This document shows, piece by piece, positions 16,416 to 23,784 of a stretch of DNA of 64,000 bases. Below the pieces are notes generated by a model that made no database searches, had not been told where the DNA came from, and worked only from the letters and a program-made list of their open reading frames with translations. The stretch lies in contig JAPPFP010000006.1 of NCBI GenBank assembly GCA_028877275.1, positions 186,001-250,000 of the forward strand, given 5' to 3'. The position numbers and the translations under genes are program-made. Position 1 is the stretch's first letter; every line of letters starts with the position of its first letter. This stretch comes from Acidobacteriota bacterium. GTDB taxonomy: Bacteria; Acidobacteriota; Thermoanaerobaculia; Multivoradales; Multivoraceae.

Positions 16416-17507
16416 GTGAACGAGGAACTGAGCCGGTTCGTACGAGAAGCACTGTCGCGTGGCGCGAGCCGCGACGAGATCCAGGAGGCGCTGGCCGATG
16501 CGAGCTGGCGCCAGGCCGACATCGACAAGGCACTGAGCGCCTGGGTGGACCGCGAGTTCGTGGCGCCCATCCCGCGGCCGCGTCCGTACCTGGGGGCGCG
16601 CGAGGCCTTCCTCTACCTGGTCCTCTTCGCGGCGCTGTACACGGCGGCGATCAGCTTCGGCAACGTGATGTTCGTGTTGATCAACCGGACGTTCGCCGAT
16701 GTGGCGTTCACTCTTCCGGCGGCGGCTTCCGCCGAGATGCTGCGCTGGGGGCTGGCGTACCTCGTGATCTCCTTCCCGGCGTTCCTGATGATTCAACGGA
16801 TGGTGAGGCGCGCGCTGCGCGACGACCCGGACTTGCGCTCGTCGCGGATCAGGAAGTGGCTCACGTACCTGACCCTGTTCGTCGCCGCGGGTGTTCTGGC
16901 CGGCGACCTGATCGCACTGGTGTTCTTCGGCCTGGGCGGCGAGTTGGCCGTACGGTTCCTTCTGAAGGTCGGGGTCGTGGCGGCGATTGCCGGCAGCGTG
17001 TTCGGCTACTACTTCTGGGACCTGCGCCAGGACGACGTGGAAGTGACCGAGGGCGGTCAGGCGCCGAAGCTGCCGGCCGTCTTCGCCGGCGTGTCGGCGG
17101 TCGCCGTCCTCCTGGCGGTCGTCCTTGGACTGGTTGCCGTCGGTTCGCCCGGCCAGGCGCGCGAGCGCGGGCTGGACGTCGCGCGCGTGGGCAATCTGCG
17201 GGACATCGTCCGGGGCGTCGATATCTACTGGGAGCGGAACGGCTCGCTGCCCGCGGGCCTGGAATCCCTCAGTGGCGAGCGGGACATCAACATCGTGTCG
17301 ATCGTCGATCCGGAAAACCGCGAGCCCTACACATTCAGGGCGACAGGAGAAAAGGCGTACGAACTCTGCGCGACGTTCAGCCTCGATGCGCCCAGCGACC
17401 AGGCGTCGCTGCGCATGTACCCCTACCGGGAGCGGTTCTGGAGGCACCCCGCCGGGTACCACTGCTTCGACCTCGAAGCGATCGAGCCCGACGCGAGGCG
17501 CTGGTGA
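16416..17507 (+). CDS. DUF5671 membrane protein
   Basis: 363 residues from GTG 16416, preceded by GGAGGAGA. Residues 1-45 form a short helical domain (VREALSRGASRDEIQEAL, WRQADIDKAL) seen at the front of DUF5671 proteins. PYLGAREAFLYLVLFAALYTAAISFGNVMF starts the membrane part with about five or six predicted transmembrane helices (roughly 60-250). The C-terminal 110 residues are soluble, with two Cys (ELCATF, YHCFDLE). Function is unknown. Its promoter region carries two palindromes and lies divergent from the RraA-like gene, so it may be regulated. Confidence 0.82.
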   Translation: MNEELSRFVREALSRGASRDEIQEALADASWRQADIDKALSAWVDREFVAPIPRPRPYLGAREAFLYLVLFAALYTAAISFGNVMFVLINRTFADVAFTLPAAASAEMLRWGLAYLVISFPAFLMIQRMVRRALRDDPDLRSSRIRKWLTYLTLFVAAGVLAGDLIALVFFGLGGELAVRFLLKVGVVAAIAGSVFGYYFWDLRQDDVEVTEGGQAPKLPAVFAGVSAVAVLLAVVLGLVAVGSPGQARERGLDVARVGNLRDIVRGVDIYWERNGSLPAGLESLSGERDINIVSIVDPENREPYTFRATGEKAYELCATFSLDAPSDQASLRMYPYRERFWRHPAGYHCFDLEAIEPDARRW

Positions 17508-17517
17508 AGTCCTGGCT

Positions 17518-18684
17518 TCAGACGGCGACCTGGACCTGAACCCGCTCCGAAAGCCGCGCACCCAGGAGGTGGGAGGCGTCCGCCACCATCTCGTGGAGGA
17601 TCTCGCTGGCCGGGCGAGCCTTCTGCAGCATGCCGGAGGCCTGGCCCGCCGCGTTCATCAGCAGGTCGTCCCGTCCGGCGGTGCGGATGGAGTGGAGCAG
17701 GTCGCGGGTGAGCACGCCCTGGAGCCCCATCGGCAGCGCCCGGATGCCGCTCGCTTCCCACGCCTGGATCAACGGATTCGTGATGTTTCGCATCGTCTTT
17801 CCGCTGTAGAGACGGGTTACCACCGTGTCCTCGGTGGCGGCCTCCAGGATGCGCTGCTTCTGCAGCGCGGGCTGGTTCGCTTCGTTCGAAACCAGGAAGG
17901 CGGTGCCGCACCAGGCGCCGATGGCGCCGGCGGCGATGACCGCCGCCAGGCCGCGGCCGTCGGCGACGCCCCCCGCGGCGACGACCGGGATCGGCGCTAC
18001 CGCGTCCATGACCTGGGGCAGCAGCGCCAGGGTGCCGATCTTGCCCGTGTGGCCGCCGGCTTCCGTGCCCTGGGCGACGACGATGTCGGCGCCGCCCTCA
18101 GCGACGCGGCGCGCGGCACGGGCGTTGCCGACCAGGGAGACGATCTTGATCCCGGCGTCCTTGAGCGCCCTCGAGAAGGGCGCCGGGGAACCGAGACCGG
18201 AGGCGAACACAGGGACCTTCTCCTCCAGCAGGACTTCCATCTGGGCGCCTGCGTAACTCTTGCCCTCGGGCACCGCCCAACTCGGCGCCGGGGGTGGCGC
18301 CTCCATCCACTCGATGCCGAGGCTCTCGGCCATCTTCCTGAGTGCGTCGCGGGTTTCCGCCGGCACCAGGTCGCGGGTCGGCACCGTCGCCGAGGTCGGC
18401 CCGCTGCCCGCCTTCTCCAGGAAGTTCGAAGCCAGCAGCAGATCGACGCCGAACGGCTTGTCCGTCTTCGCGCGCACCTTGTTGATCTCGGCCCGCAGGT
18501 CCTCCGGGCTGTAGGCAACGCCTCCGATCACGCCCAGGCCGCCGGCTTCCGAAACGGCAGCGACCAGGTCGGCCCTGGCGACGGGTTCCGCGCCGCCAGC
18601 CACCGGTCCCATGCCGGCGGAGAACACGGGATACTCGATCCCGAGCATGTCGCAGAGTTCGGTGCGCAGGAAGGGACGGGACAT
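17518..18684 (-). CDS. Nitronate monooxygenase (2-nitropropane dioxygenase family)
   Basis: 388 residues. The TIM-barrel FMN enzyme is recognised by IEYPVFSAGMGPV at the N-terminus, GGLGVIGG, the central VAQGTEAGGHTG loop and IPVVAAGGVADGRGLAA with AIGAWCGTAF for phosphate/FMN binding. The His in GGHTG matches the catalytic His region. It would oxidise alkyl nitronates with O2 in the cytoplasm; related family members are enoyl reductases, so specificity is not certain. Start ATG 18684 follows GAGAGGAG. Confidence 0.9.
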   Translation of the reverse strand: MSRPFLRTELCDMLGIEYPVFSAGMGPVAGGAEPVARADLVAAVSEAGGLGVIGGVAYSPEDLRAEINKVRAKTDKPFGVDLLLASNFLEKAGSGPTSATVPTRDLVPAETRDALRKMAESLGIEWMEAPPPAPSWAVPEGKSYAGAQMEVLLEEKVPVFASGLGSPAPFSRALKDAGIKIVSLVGNARAARRVAEGGADIVVAQGTEAGGHTGKIGTLALLPQVMDAVAPIPVVAAGGVADGRGLAAVIAAGAIGAWCGTAFLVSNEANQPALQKQRILEAATEDTVVTRLYSGKTMRNITNPLIQAWEASGIRALPMGLQGVLTRDLLHSIRTAGRDDLLMNAAGQASGMLQKARPASEILHEMVADASHLLGARLSERVQVQVAV

Positions 18685-18803
18685 GGCGGCTCCTCTCGGT
18701 GACGGACCGTCGGCGCCAGGGGGCGCCGAGGCCGGCTGCGGTGCGGTTCAGTTGACGGTCGGGTTCGTGTTCGGCCCGCGAGTATACGCGTCCGGCGTGC
18801 AGC

Positions 18804-19367
18804 TCAGAGCAGGTCGAGCTGGGGAATCCGGAGCTGGTTCGCGACCGCTTCTTCGACGACATCGAGCCAGTTCTTCCGATGCTCCGCATCGAGTACGAGG
18901 GTTCCTATGCGGCGGTCTTCCAGTTCGTTCCAGAGCCGGTCGTCGATCTGCCGCCGGAACGCCGGATCGATGGCGCGGACACCATCGGGTTGAACCTCGC
19001 TGTCGCGCAGGATCGGGACGTAGACCTTCAGGTCGTACGTGGTGCACCAGGACTCGATCAGGGCTTCCAGCGCCGGCTGGCGGCCACGGGCGACCAGAAG
19101 ATAGACGTAGTTGTCGAGGACGCTGCGGTCGCAGATCACGACCGGCGAACGGGCCTCGGCGGCCAGTTCGTCGGCGATCTGGGAATGGAGGATCCACGAC
19201 TGGGCCTCCAGGGTCGTTCCTTCGTTGAGTGGCAGTGGGCACCGGCGTGCCACCTCAACCACGACGTCGAGGTTGATGTCGCGGCGTTTCAGGCGCGCGG
19301 CGAGGCCGTAGGCGAGGGTCGTCTTGCCGACGCCGTGGGTGCCGATGAAGGCCACTTTGAAGGGCAT
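18804..19367 (-). CDS. NadR/AAA_28-like P-loop ATPase or kinase
   Basis: 187 residues. The Walker A motif is GTHGVGKTT at residues 9-17; VVICDRSVLDNYVYLL near residue 78 resembles the Walker B/LID-side motif of NadR-type ribosylnicotinamide kinases and AAA_28 proteins. DPAFRRQIDDRLWNEL lies towards the C-terminus. It probably phosphorylates a small metabolite or acts as an NTPase in the cytoplasm; the substrate is unknown. ATG 19367 has no Shine-Dalgarno; TAGTGT lies about 11 nt upstream. It is divergent from the PHP lipoprotein gene. Confidence 0.78.
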   Translation of the reverse strand: MPFKVAFIGTHGVGKTTLAYGLAARLKRRDINLDVVVEVARRCPLPLNEGTTLEAQSWILHSQIADELAAEARSPVVICDRSVLDNYVYLLVARGRQPALEALIESWCTTYDLKVYVPILRDSEVQPDGVRAIDPAFRRQIDDRLWNELEDRRIGTLVLDAEHRKNWLDVVEEAVANQLRIPQLDLL

Positions 19368-19378
19368 GGGCGGGTGCG

Positions 19379-19384
19379 ACACTA
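19379..19384 (-). promoter_or_regulatory. Leaderless -10 of the NadR-like ATPase gene
   Basis: TAGTGT on the minus strand, 11 nt before ATG 19367. Confidence 0.3.
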
Positions 19385-19415
19385 CAGCGAGTCCGGCTCG
19401 TGAGAGGATCTCCGG

Positions 19416-21461
19416 GTGCGCCCTTTCCGATTCGCCGCTGCCCTGATTCTGGTGGTCGTGGCGTGTGGGCCGGGGCCGGATGAACAGCCGGGCGGCCCCT
19501 GGCCCGACCGCTCTCCGCGTCACGATGTCGTCGAGGAACTGCGGGCGGACCTGCTGCGGCCGCGTTCGACCGCTGACGGCGGCGGCGTCGCTACGGTCGA
19601 GGCCGTGAGAGGACCGGCCGTCGCGGGCAGTCCGGGAAGCTGGAGGATCGTCTACAGGGCAGGGGAGGCGGGTGTAGCGGATGGAGGAACGGTCCACCTC
19701 CAGGTGTCGCCCTTCTGGGGCTGGAGCACGCCGCAGACGGAACGTCCGGAGGCGTTGGGCTATACGACGATTGAGACGGACGCCCACGGTGTCGAACTCT
19801 CGGCCGAAACGCTGGATCAGCAGTTGCTCGCGATCGGCGTCGGCGGCCGGCCACTCGCGGCCGGAGAAGAGATCGTGGTCACGTACGGGGCCGGTCCGGC
19901 GGGCGCGCTGGCCGACCGGTACGCTGAGCGCGAGTCGCGCTTCTGGGTCGCCGTCGACGGCGATGGCGACGGAGTTCGGGAGCTGATCGCGGAGTCGCCC
20001 GCCGTCGACGTGCTGCCCGGGCCGCCGGCGCGGTTGCTGCTCCATCTGCCATCGACCGCCCGGCCGGGCGACGAGATCAGCCTTACCGCTGCACTGGTCG
20101 ACGCGGCCGGGAACGGCTGGTCGGCGGCGGCCGGGACGCTGGAGCTTCGACTGCCGGCCGGCGTCGGCCTGATGGACTCGAGGGCCGACTCCGCGGCCGG
20201 GGTGGAGCGGGTCGTCTCCCTGGCTCTCGCCGTGGAGGATCGGGGCGGGCTCGTCGTTCCGCTCCAGGTTTCCGGCGACGCGGGCGGTGTGATGAGGGTG
20301 CGCGGTCGCCTGGAGGGCGCCGCGGCCGGGCCAGGATTCGAAGCGGAAAGCAATCCGCTGGTCGTCGCGCCGGCCGGCCGGCGGATCCTGTGGGCCGATC
20401 TCCAGAACCACTCCGGGCTATCCGATGGATCGGCGACGCCGGACGACCTGCTGCGCTACGCGCGGGACGTGGCCGGCCTCGACGCCGCGGCTGTGACCGA
20501 CCACGACCACTGGGGCATGCGGTTCATGGACGGCGAGCCCTCGATCTGGCGCCGGACGCTGGATGCGGCCTACGCCCGCAACGAACCGGGACGCTTCATC
20601 GCGCTGGCCGGCTACGAGTGGACGAACTGGGTCGAGGGCCATCGCCACGTCGTCTTCTTCGAGCCGATCGCCGAGGCCGCGGCTGGCCTGCTTCTCAGCT
20701 CGATCGACGAGGAGTACGACGAGCCGCGGGAACTATGGACCGGCCTCGAGGACGTGCGGGCGCTGACCTTCGCCCACCACTCTGCCGGGGCTCCCATTGC
20801 CACGGACTGGTCTTCGCCGCCTCCAGCCGGCCTCGAGCCCGTTACCGAGATCGTGTCCGTCCACGGCTCGAGCGAGGCTGCCGACTCACCGGGCATGGTC
20901 GTCCGGAATGCTCTGGCCGGCAACTTCGTGCGCGACGCTCTCGATCGAGGCTACCGGCTTGGATTCGTGGGCTCGAGCGATGGCCACGACGGGCATCCGG
21001 GCCTCGCCCACCTCGCGTCGCCGAGCGGCGGCGTGGCGGCGATCCTGAGTGACGAAGTGACCCGGGAGGGGATCTACGAGGCGCTGCTCGCGCGTCGCAC
21101 CTATGCCACGAACGGCCCCCGGATCGTGGTCCGCGCGAGCTACGCGGGATGGCCGATCGGCGCCGACATTCCCGCCGCGGCGGCGGCCGCGGGCACAGTC
21201 GGTCCGATCGCCGGCGTGCCCCAGACGACCCTGGTCGTTCGGGCGATAGCACCAGGGGAGATCGCGCGCATCGAGGTGGTCAGCCGCCAGGGCGCGGCCG
21301 GCGCGGGCGCCTTGACGGGCGAAGCGTTGTGCGCTGAAGGTCAGCGAGAGTGCAGCCTGACCGTTCCGCTGCCCGGGTTCCAGGCTGGCGGCTACCTCTA
21401 TCTTCGCGTGGTCCAGGAAGACGGCGGCGCCGCCTGGACCAGCCCGTTCTTCTTTCGGTAG
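19416..21461 (+). CDS. PHP-domain (DUF3604-like) lipoprotein
   Basis: 681 residues from GTG 19416, preceded by GAGAGGA. The signal peptide ends in lipobox VVVAC. Residues about 25-320 look like beta-sandwich regions. From about 325 a PHP-type metal-dependent hydrolase domain has ILWADLQNHSGLSDG, AVTDHDHWGM, FAHHSAG and FVGSSDGHDGHPG, which supply the His/Asp metal ligands. A C-terminal beta region (FRAIAPGEIARIEVVS-like) closes the protein. PHP domains hydrolyse phosphoesters or related bonds; an envelope location is implied. It is related to the two DUF3604 proteins at 54620-58251. Confidence 0.85.
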   Translation: MRPFRFAAALILVVVACGPGPDEQPGGPWPDRSPRHDVVEELRADLLRPRSTADGGGVATVEAVRGPAVAGSPGSWRIVYRAGEAGVADGGTVHLQVSPFWGWSTPQTERPEALGYTTIETDAHGVELSAETLDQQLLAIGVGGRPLAAGEEIVVTYGAGPAGALADRYAERESRFWVAVDGDGDGVRELIAESPAVDVLPGPPARLLLHLPSTARPGDEISLTAALVDAAGNGWSAAAGTLELRLPAGVGLMDSRADSAAGVERVVSLALAVEDRGGLVVPLQVSGDAGGVMRVRGRLEGAAAGPGFEAESNPLVVAPAGRRILWADLQNHSGLSDGSATPDDLLRYARDVAGLDAAAVTDHDHWGMRFMDGEPSIWRRTLDAAYARNEPGRFIALAGYEWTNWVEGHRHVVFFEPIAEAAAGLLLSSIDEEYDEPRELWTGLEDVRALTFAHHSAGAPIATDWSSPPPAGLEPVTEIVSVHGSSEAADSPGMVVRNALAGNFVRDALDRGYRLGFVGSSDGHDGHPGLAHLASPSGGVAAILSDEVTREGIYEALLARRTYATNGPRIVVRASYAGWPIGADIPAAAAAAGTVGPIAGVPQTTLVVRAIAPGEIARIEVVSRQGAAGAGALTGEALCAEGQRECSLTVPLPGFQAGGYLYLRVVQEDGGAAWTSPFFFR

Positions 21462-21467
21462 AGGGGC

Positions 21468-21986
21468 CTACTCGGCCGCCTCTTCCTCCACGTGCACCAT
21501 GATGTACTGCGACAGGCCCGGCTCGTCGAGCGTGCGGTGCTCGCCATCGCCGATCTGGAGGCAGAGGTAGTGCTCGCCGGGGCTGAGTTCGATCTCGATC
21601 GAGTCTGAGCCGTCTCCGAAGTGGATCCACGGGTCCGCGGTGGGGATCACGATGCCCGGCTCCAGGCACTCCCCGTCGATCGCGATGTGGTAGTGGCCCG
21701 CGCCCTCATTGATCGCGCCGTCGCCCACCGGCTCGATGATGAAGTTCTCGGCCGCGAACTGCAGGTTGATCAGACTGGGGATCGTGGCGTGGTTCTCCAG
21801 CCCCACGAAGTAGACCCGCGGCGCTCCGTCGTCGGCCGCTTCTTCCGCGTGGTCCATGTCGCCTTCCGCGTGGTCGTGGTCCGCGTGGTCGTCCCCGGAG
21901 TCGGCGGCGCAGCCGGCGAAGAGAAGCAGCAGTGCGGCTGCGGCCACGAGCAGGTATGGGCGGTTCCTGGCGAGGTCGAGGAGCAT
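21468..21986 (-). CDS. DUF4399 lipoprotein with His-rich segment
   Basis: 172 residues from ATG 21986 (CGGAGAAAAC upstream). Lipobox LLLLFAGC, then a metal-binding-like stretch DDHADHDHAEGDMDHAEE (about 33-50). The folded part has VYFVGLENHATIPSLINLQF, AGHYHIAIDGECLEPG and WIHFGDGSDSIEIELSPGEH, matching DUF4399. The function of that domain is unknown; the conserved His residues suggest metal binding in the periplasm. It lies 19 nt downstream of a small membrane protein, probably in one operon with it. Confidence 0.82.
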   Translation of the reverse strand: MLLDLARNRPYLLVAAAALLLLFAGCAADSGDDHADHDHAEGDMDHAEEAADDGAPRVYFVGLENHATIPSLINLQFAAENFIIEPVGDGAINEGAGHYHIAIDGECLEPGIVIPTADPWIHFGDGSDSIEIELSPGEHYLCLQIGDGEHRTLDEPGLSQYIMVHVEEEAAE

Positions 21987-22005
21987 GTTCGTTTTCTCCG
22001 TAGTC

Positions 22006-22347
22006 TCAGGCGTGCGCGGTGGCGGTTGCGCGGAGGCCGAGTCCGGCCACGACCGCGAACAGCAACGCGAAGACCATGTTCGCGATACTCCCGTCGCCGC
22101 TCGCCAACCCCATCCCCGCGATGACCAGCAAGGCCACGGCGATGAGGATCGAGAAGACGTTGCCCATCTTCTGGGCGTCTTCTTCGCTGCCGCCCATGCA
22201 ACCGACACGGACCAGGAAGAAGGTCAGGGCGGCGAAGAAGGCGAGGAGGTTCCACCAGGACCCAGCCGCTGCGTCGACCATGGCCTGGCTGGCCCACCAG
22301 CCGGCGCCGAGGATGTACGCGATCGCAAACATGAAGTTCTTGAACAT
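22006..22347 (-). CDS. Small multi-span membrane protein, unknown
   Basis: 113 residues with about four predicted transmembrane helices (5-25, 31-50, 62-80, 86-108), a short charged loop GGSEEDAQK and Trp pairs (GWWAS, SWWNLL). No family recognised. ATG 22347 lacks a Shine-Dalgarno and has TACATT 10 nt upstream. Located between the acyl-CoA dehydrogenase and the DUF4399 lipoprotein on the same strand. Confidence 0.65.
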   Translation of the reverse strand: MFKNFMFAIAYILGAGWWASQAMVDAAAGSWWNLLAFFAALTFFLVRVGCMGGSEEDAQKMGNVFSILIAVALLVIAGMGLASGDGSIANMVFALLFAVVAGLGLRATATAHA

Positions 22348-22357
22348 GGCGAGTGGG

Positions 22358-22363
22358 AATGTA
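22358..22363 (-). promoter_or_regulatory. Leaderless -10 of the small membrane protein gene
   Basis: TACATT on the minus strand, 10 nt before ATG 22347. Confidence 0.35.
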
Positions 22364-22403
22364 GCAGCTTGCGGCGTCGAACGCTACGCGTGAGTCCCGG
22401 GTG

Positions 22404-23699
22404 CTAGTTGGCCGCTACCTCGTGCTCGATGATCTCGGCGTACTTCTCGTACGCGGCCTGACGGAGCTTGGGCAGATGGGTGGTCGGGAAGAGATCGTCG
22501 GTGCCGGCGTACTCGCGAAGGATCTGCCTTGCCACCGTGATCTTGTGGACCTCGGTCGGTCCGTCGGCCAGGGCCATGTGGAAGGAATCGACGACGCCCG
22601 CCGAGAAGGTCATCTCGTTCGAGACGCCGAGCGAACCGTGGATCATCAGCGCCCGTGAGAAGACGTCGAGGTAGACCTTCGGCATGACCGCTTTGACCGC
22701 GGAAATGTCCTTGCGGACCATCCGGTAGTCCTTGTACTTGTCGATCTTCCAGGCGGTCTGGAGCACGAACAGGCGGAACTGCTCGATCTGCGCCCAGGAG
22801 TCGGCGATCTTCTCCTGGACGAGCTGCTTCTGCGCCAGCAGTTCACCCTGCGTTTCCCGGGACAGCACGCGCTCGCACATCTGGTCGAAGGCGGTGCGGA
22901 CCTTGGCAATCGTCCGCATCGCGTGATGGATGCGGCCGCCGCCGAGGCGGGTCTGGGCGACGACGAAGCCCTGGCCGCGCTGGCCGAGGAGGTGGTCCTT
23001 GGGTACGCGCACGTCCGTGTAGCGGACGTAGCCGTGTGAGCCGTCCTCGTTGCCGGTGCCGACGGCGACGTTGCGGACGATCTTGACGCCCGGCGTGTCC
23101 TTGGGCACCAGAAACATCGACATCCTGTTGTAGGGCGGCGCGTCCGGGTCGGTGACCACCATGACGACCAGCAGCGAGGCGTATCGGGCGTTCGAGGAGA
23201 ACCACTTCTCGCCGTTGATCACCCACTCGTCTCCGTCGAGGACGGCGCGGGTCGTGAACACCTTGGGGTCCGATCCGCCATGCGGCTCCGTCATCGAGTA
23301 GGCGGAGACCATCTTGTTGTCGAGCAGGGGTCGCAGGTAGCGGGCCTTCTGCTCGTCCGTGCCGTAGTGGGCGATGATCTCCGCGTTGCCGGAATCCGGC
23401 GCCTGGCAGCCGAACACGATCGGCGCGTGCGGCGAGCGGCCGAGGATCTCGTTCATCAGCGCCAGCTTGACCTGGCCGTAACCCTGGCCGCCGAGGTCGG
23501 GACCGAGATGGCAGGCCCAGAGCGCCCGCTTCTTCACTTCCTCCTGGAGCGGCGGAATCAGCTTCTGGCGCTTCGGGCAGGAGAGATCGTAGGGACTGCC
23601 GAGGACGAACCGGAGCGGTTCGATTTCGTTGGTGACGAACTCGTCCATCCAGTCCAGCTTGTCCTGGAATTCAGGGTCTGTTTCGAAGTCCCATGCCAT
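22404..23699 (-). CDS. Acyl-CoA dehydrogenase, ACAD10/11-like
   Basis: 431 residues. The flavoprotein fold is shown by WACHLGPDLGGQGYGQVKLALMNE, YSMTEPHGGSDPKVF (FAD/substrate contact), WVINGEKWFSSNA, the helical C-terminal domain, HGSLGVSNEM and DGPTEVHKITVARQIL. It catalyses alpha,beta-dehydrogenation of an acyl-CoA, passing electrons to ETF. Length and motifs resemble the ACAD10/11 group. GAGGAGAA precedes ATG 23699. Divergent from the PQQ lipoprotein gene. Confidence 0.92.
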   Translation of the reverse strand: MAWDFETDPEFQDKLDWMDEFVTNEIEPLRFVLGSPYDLSCPKRQKLIPPLQEEVKKRALWACHLGPDLGGQGYGQVKLALMNEILGRSPHAPIVFGCQAPDSGNAEIIAHYGTDEQKARYLRPLLDNKMVSAYSMTEPHGGSDPKVFTTRAVLDGDEWVINGEKWFSSNARYASLLVVMVVTDPDAPPYNRMSMFLVPKDTPGVKIVRNVAVGTGNEDGSHGYVRYTDVRVPKDHLLGQRGQGFVVAQTRLGGGRIHHAMRTIAKVRTAFDQMCERVLSRETQGELLAQKQLVQEKIADSWAQIEQFRLFVLQTAWKIDKYKDYRMVRKDISAVKAVMPKVYLDVFSRALMIHGSLGVSNEMTFSAGVVDSFHMALADGPTEVHKITVARQILREYAGTDDLFPTTHLPKLRQAAYEKYAEIIEHEVAAN

Positions 23700-23716
23700 C
23701 GTTCTTCTCCTCTAAG

Positions 23717-23784
23717 CCTTGTTCCTGAAGGCCGCATAGCGTACAGGATCGCCACGTAGACTCGCCGGATGTTCCTGAACAAGG
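23717..23784. repeat. Inverted repeat CCTTGTTC...GAACAAGG in divergent spacer
   Basis: Eight-base inverted arms at 23717-23724 and 23777-23784, 52 nt apart, flank the divergent starts of the acyl-CoA dehydrogenase and PQQ genes. TTCCTGAA also occurs as a direct copy at both ends. A bipartite operator is possible; chance is not excluded. Confidence 0.25.
23757..23762 (+). promoter_or_regulatory. Leaderless -10 of the PQQ lipoprotein gene
   Basis: TAGACT, 6 nt before ATG 23769. This supports the longer start over ATG 23799. Confidence 0.4.

Noticed and set aside
18804..20411. Long N-terminal extension of the NadR-like ATPase (535 residues)
   Set aside because: The extra sequence is antisense to the PHP lipoprotein gene and has no family character; the P-loop protein starts at ATG 19367.
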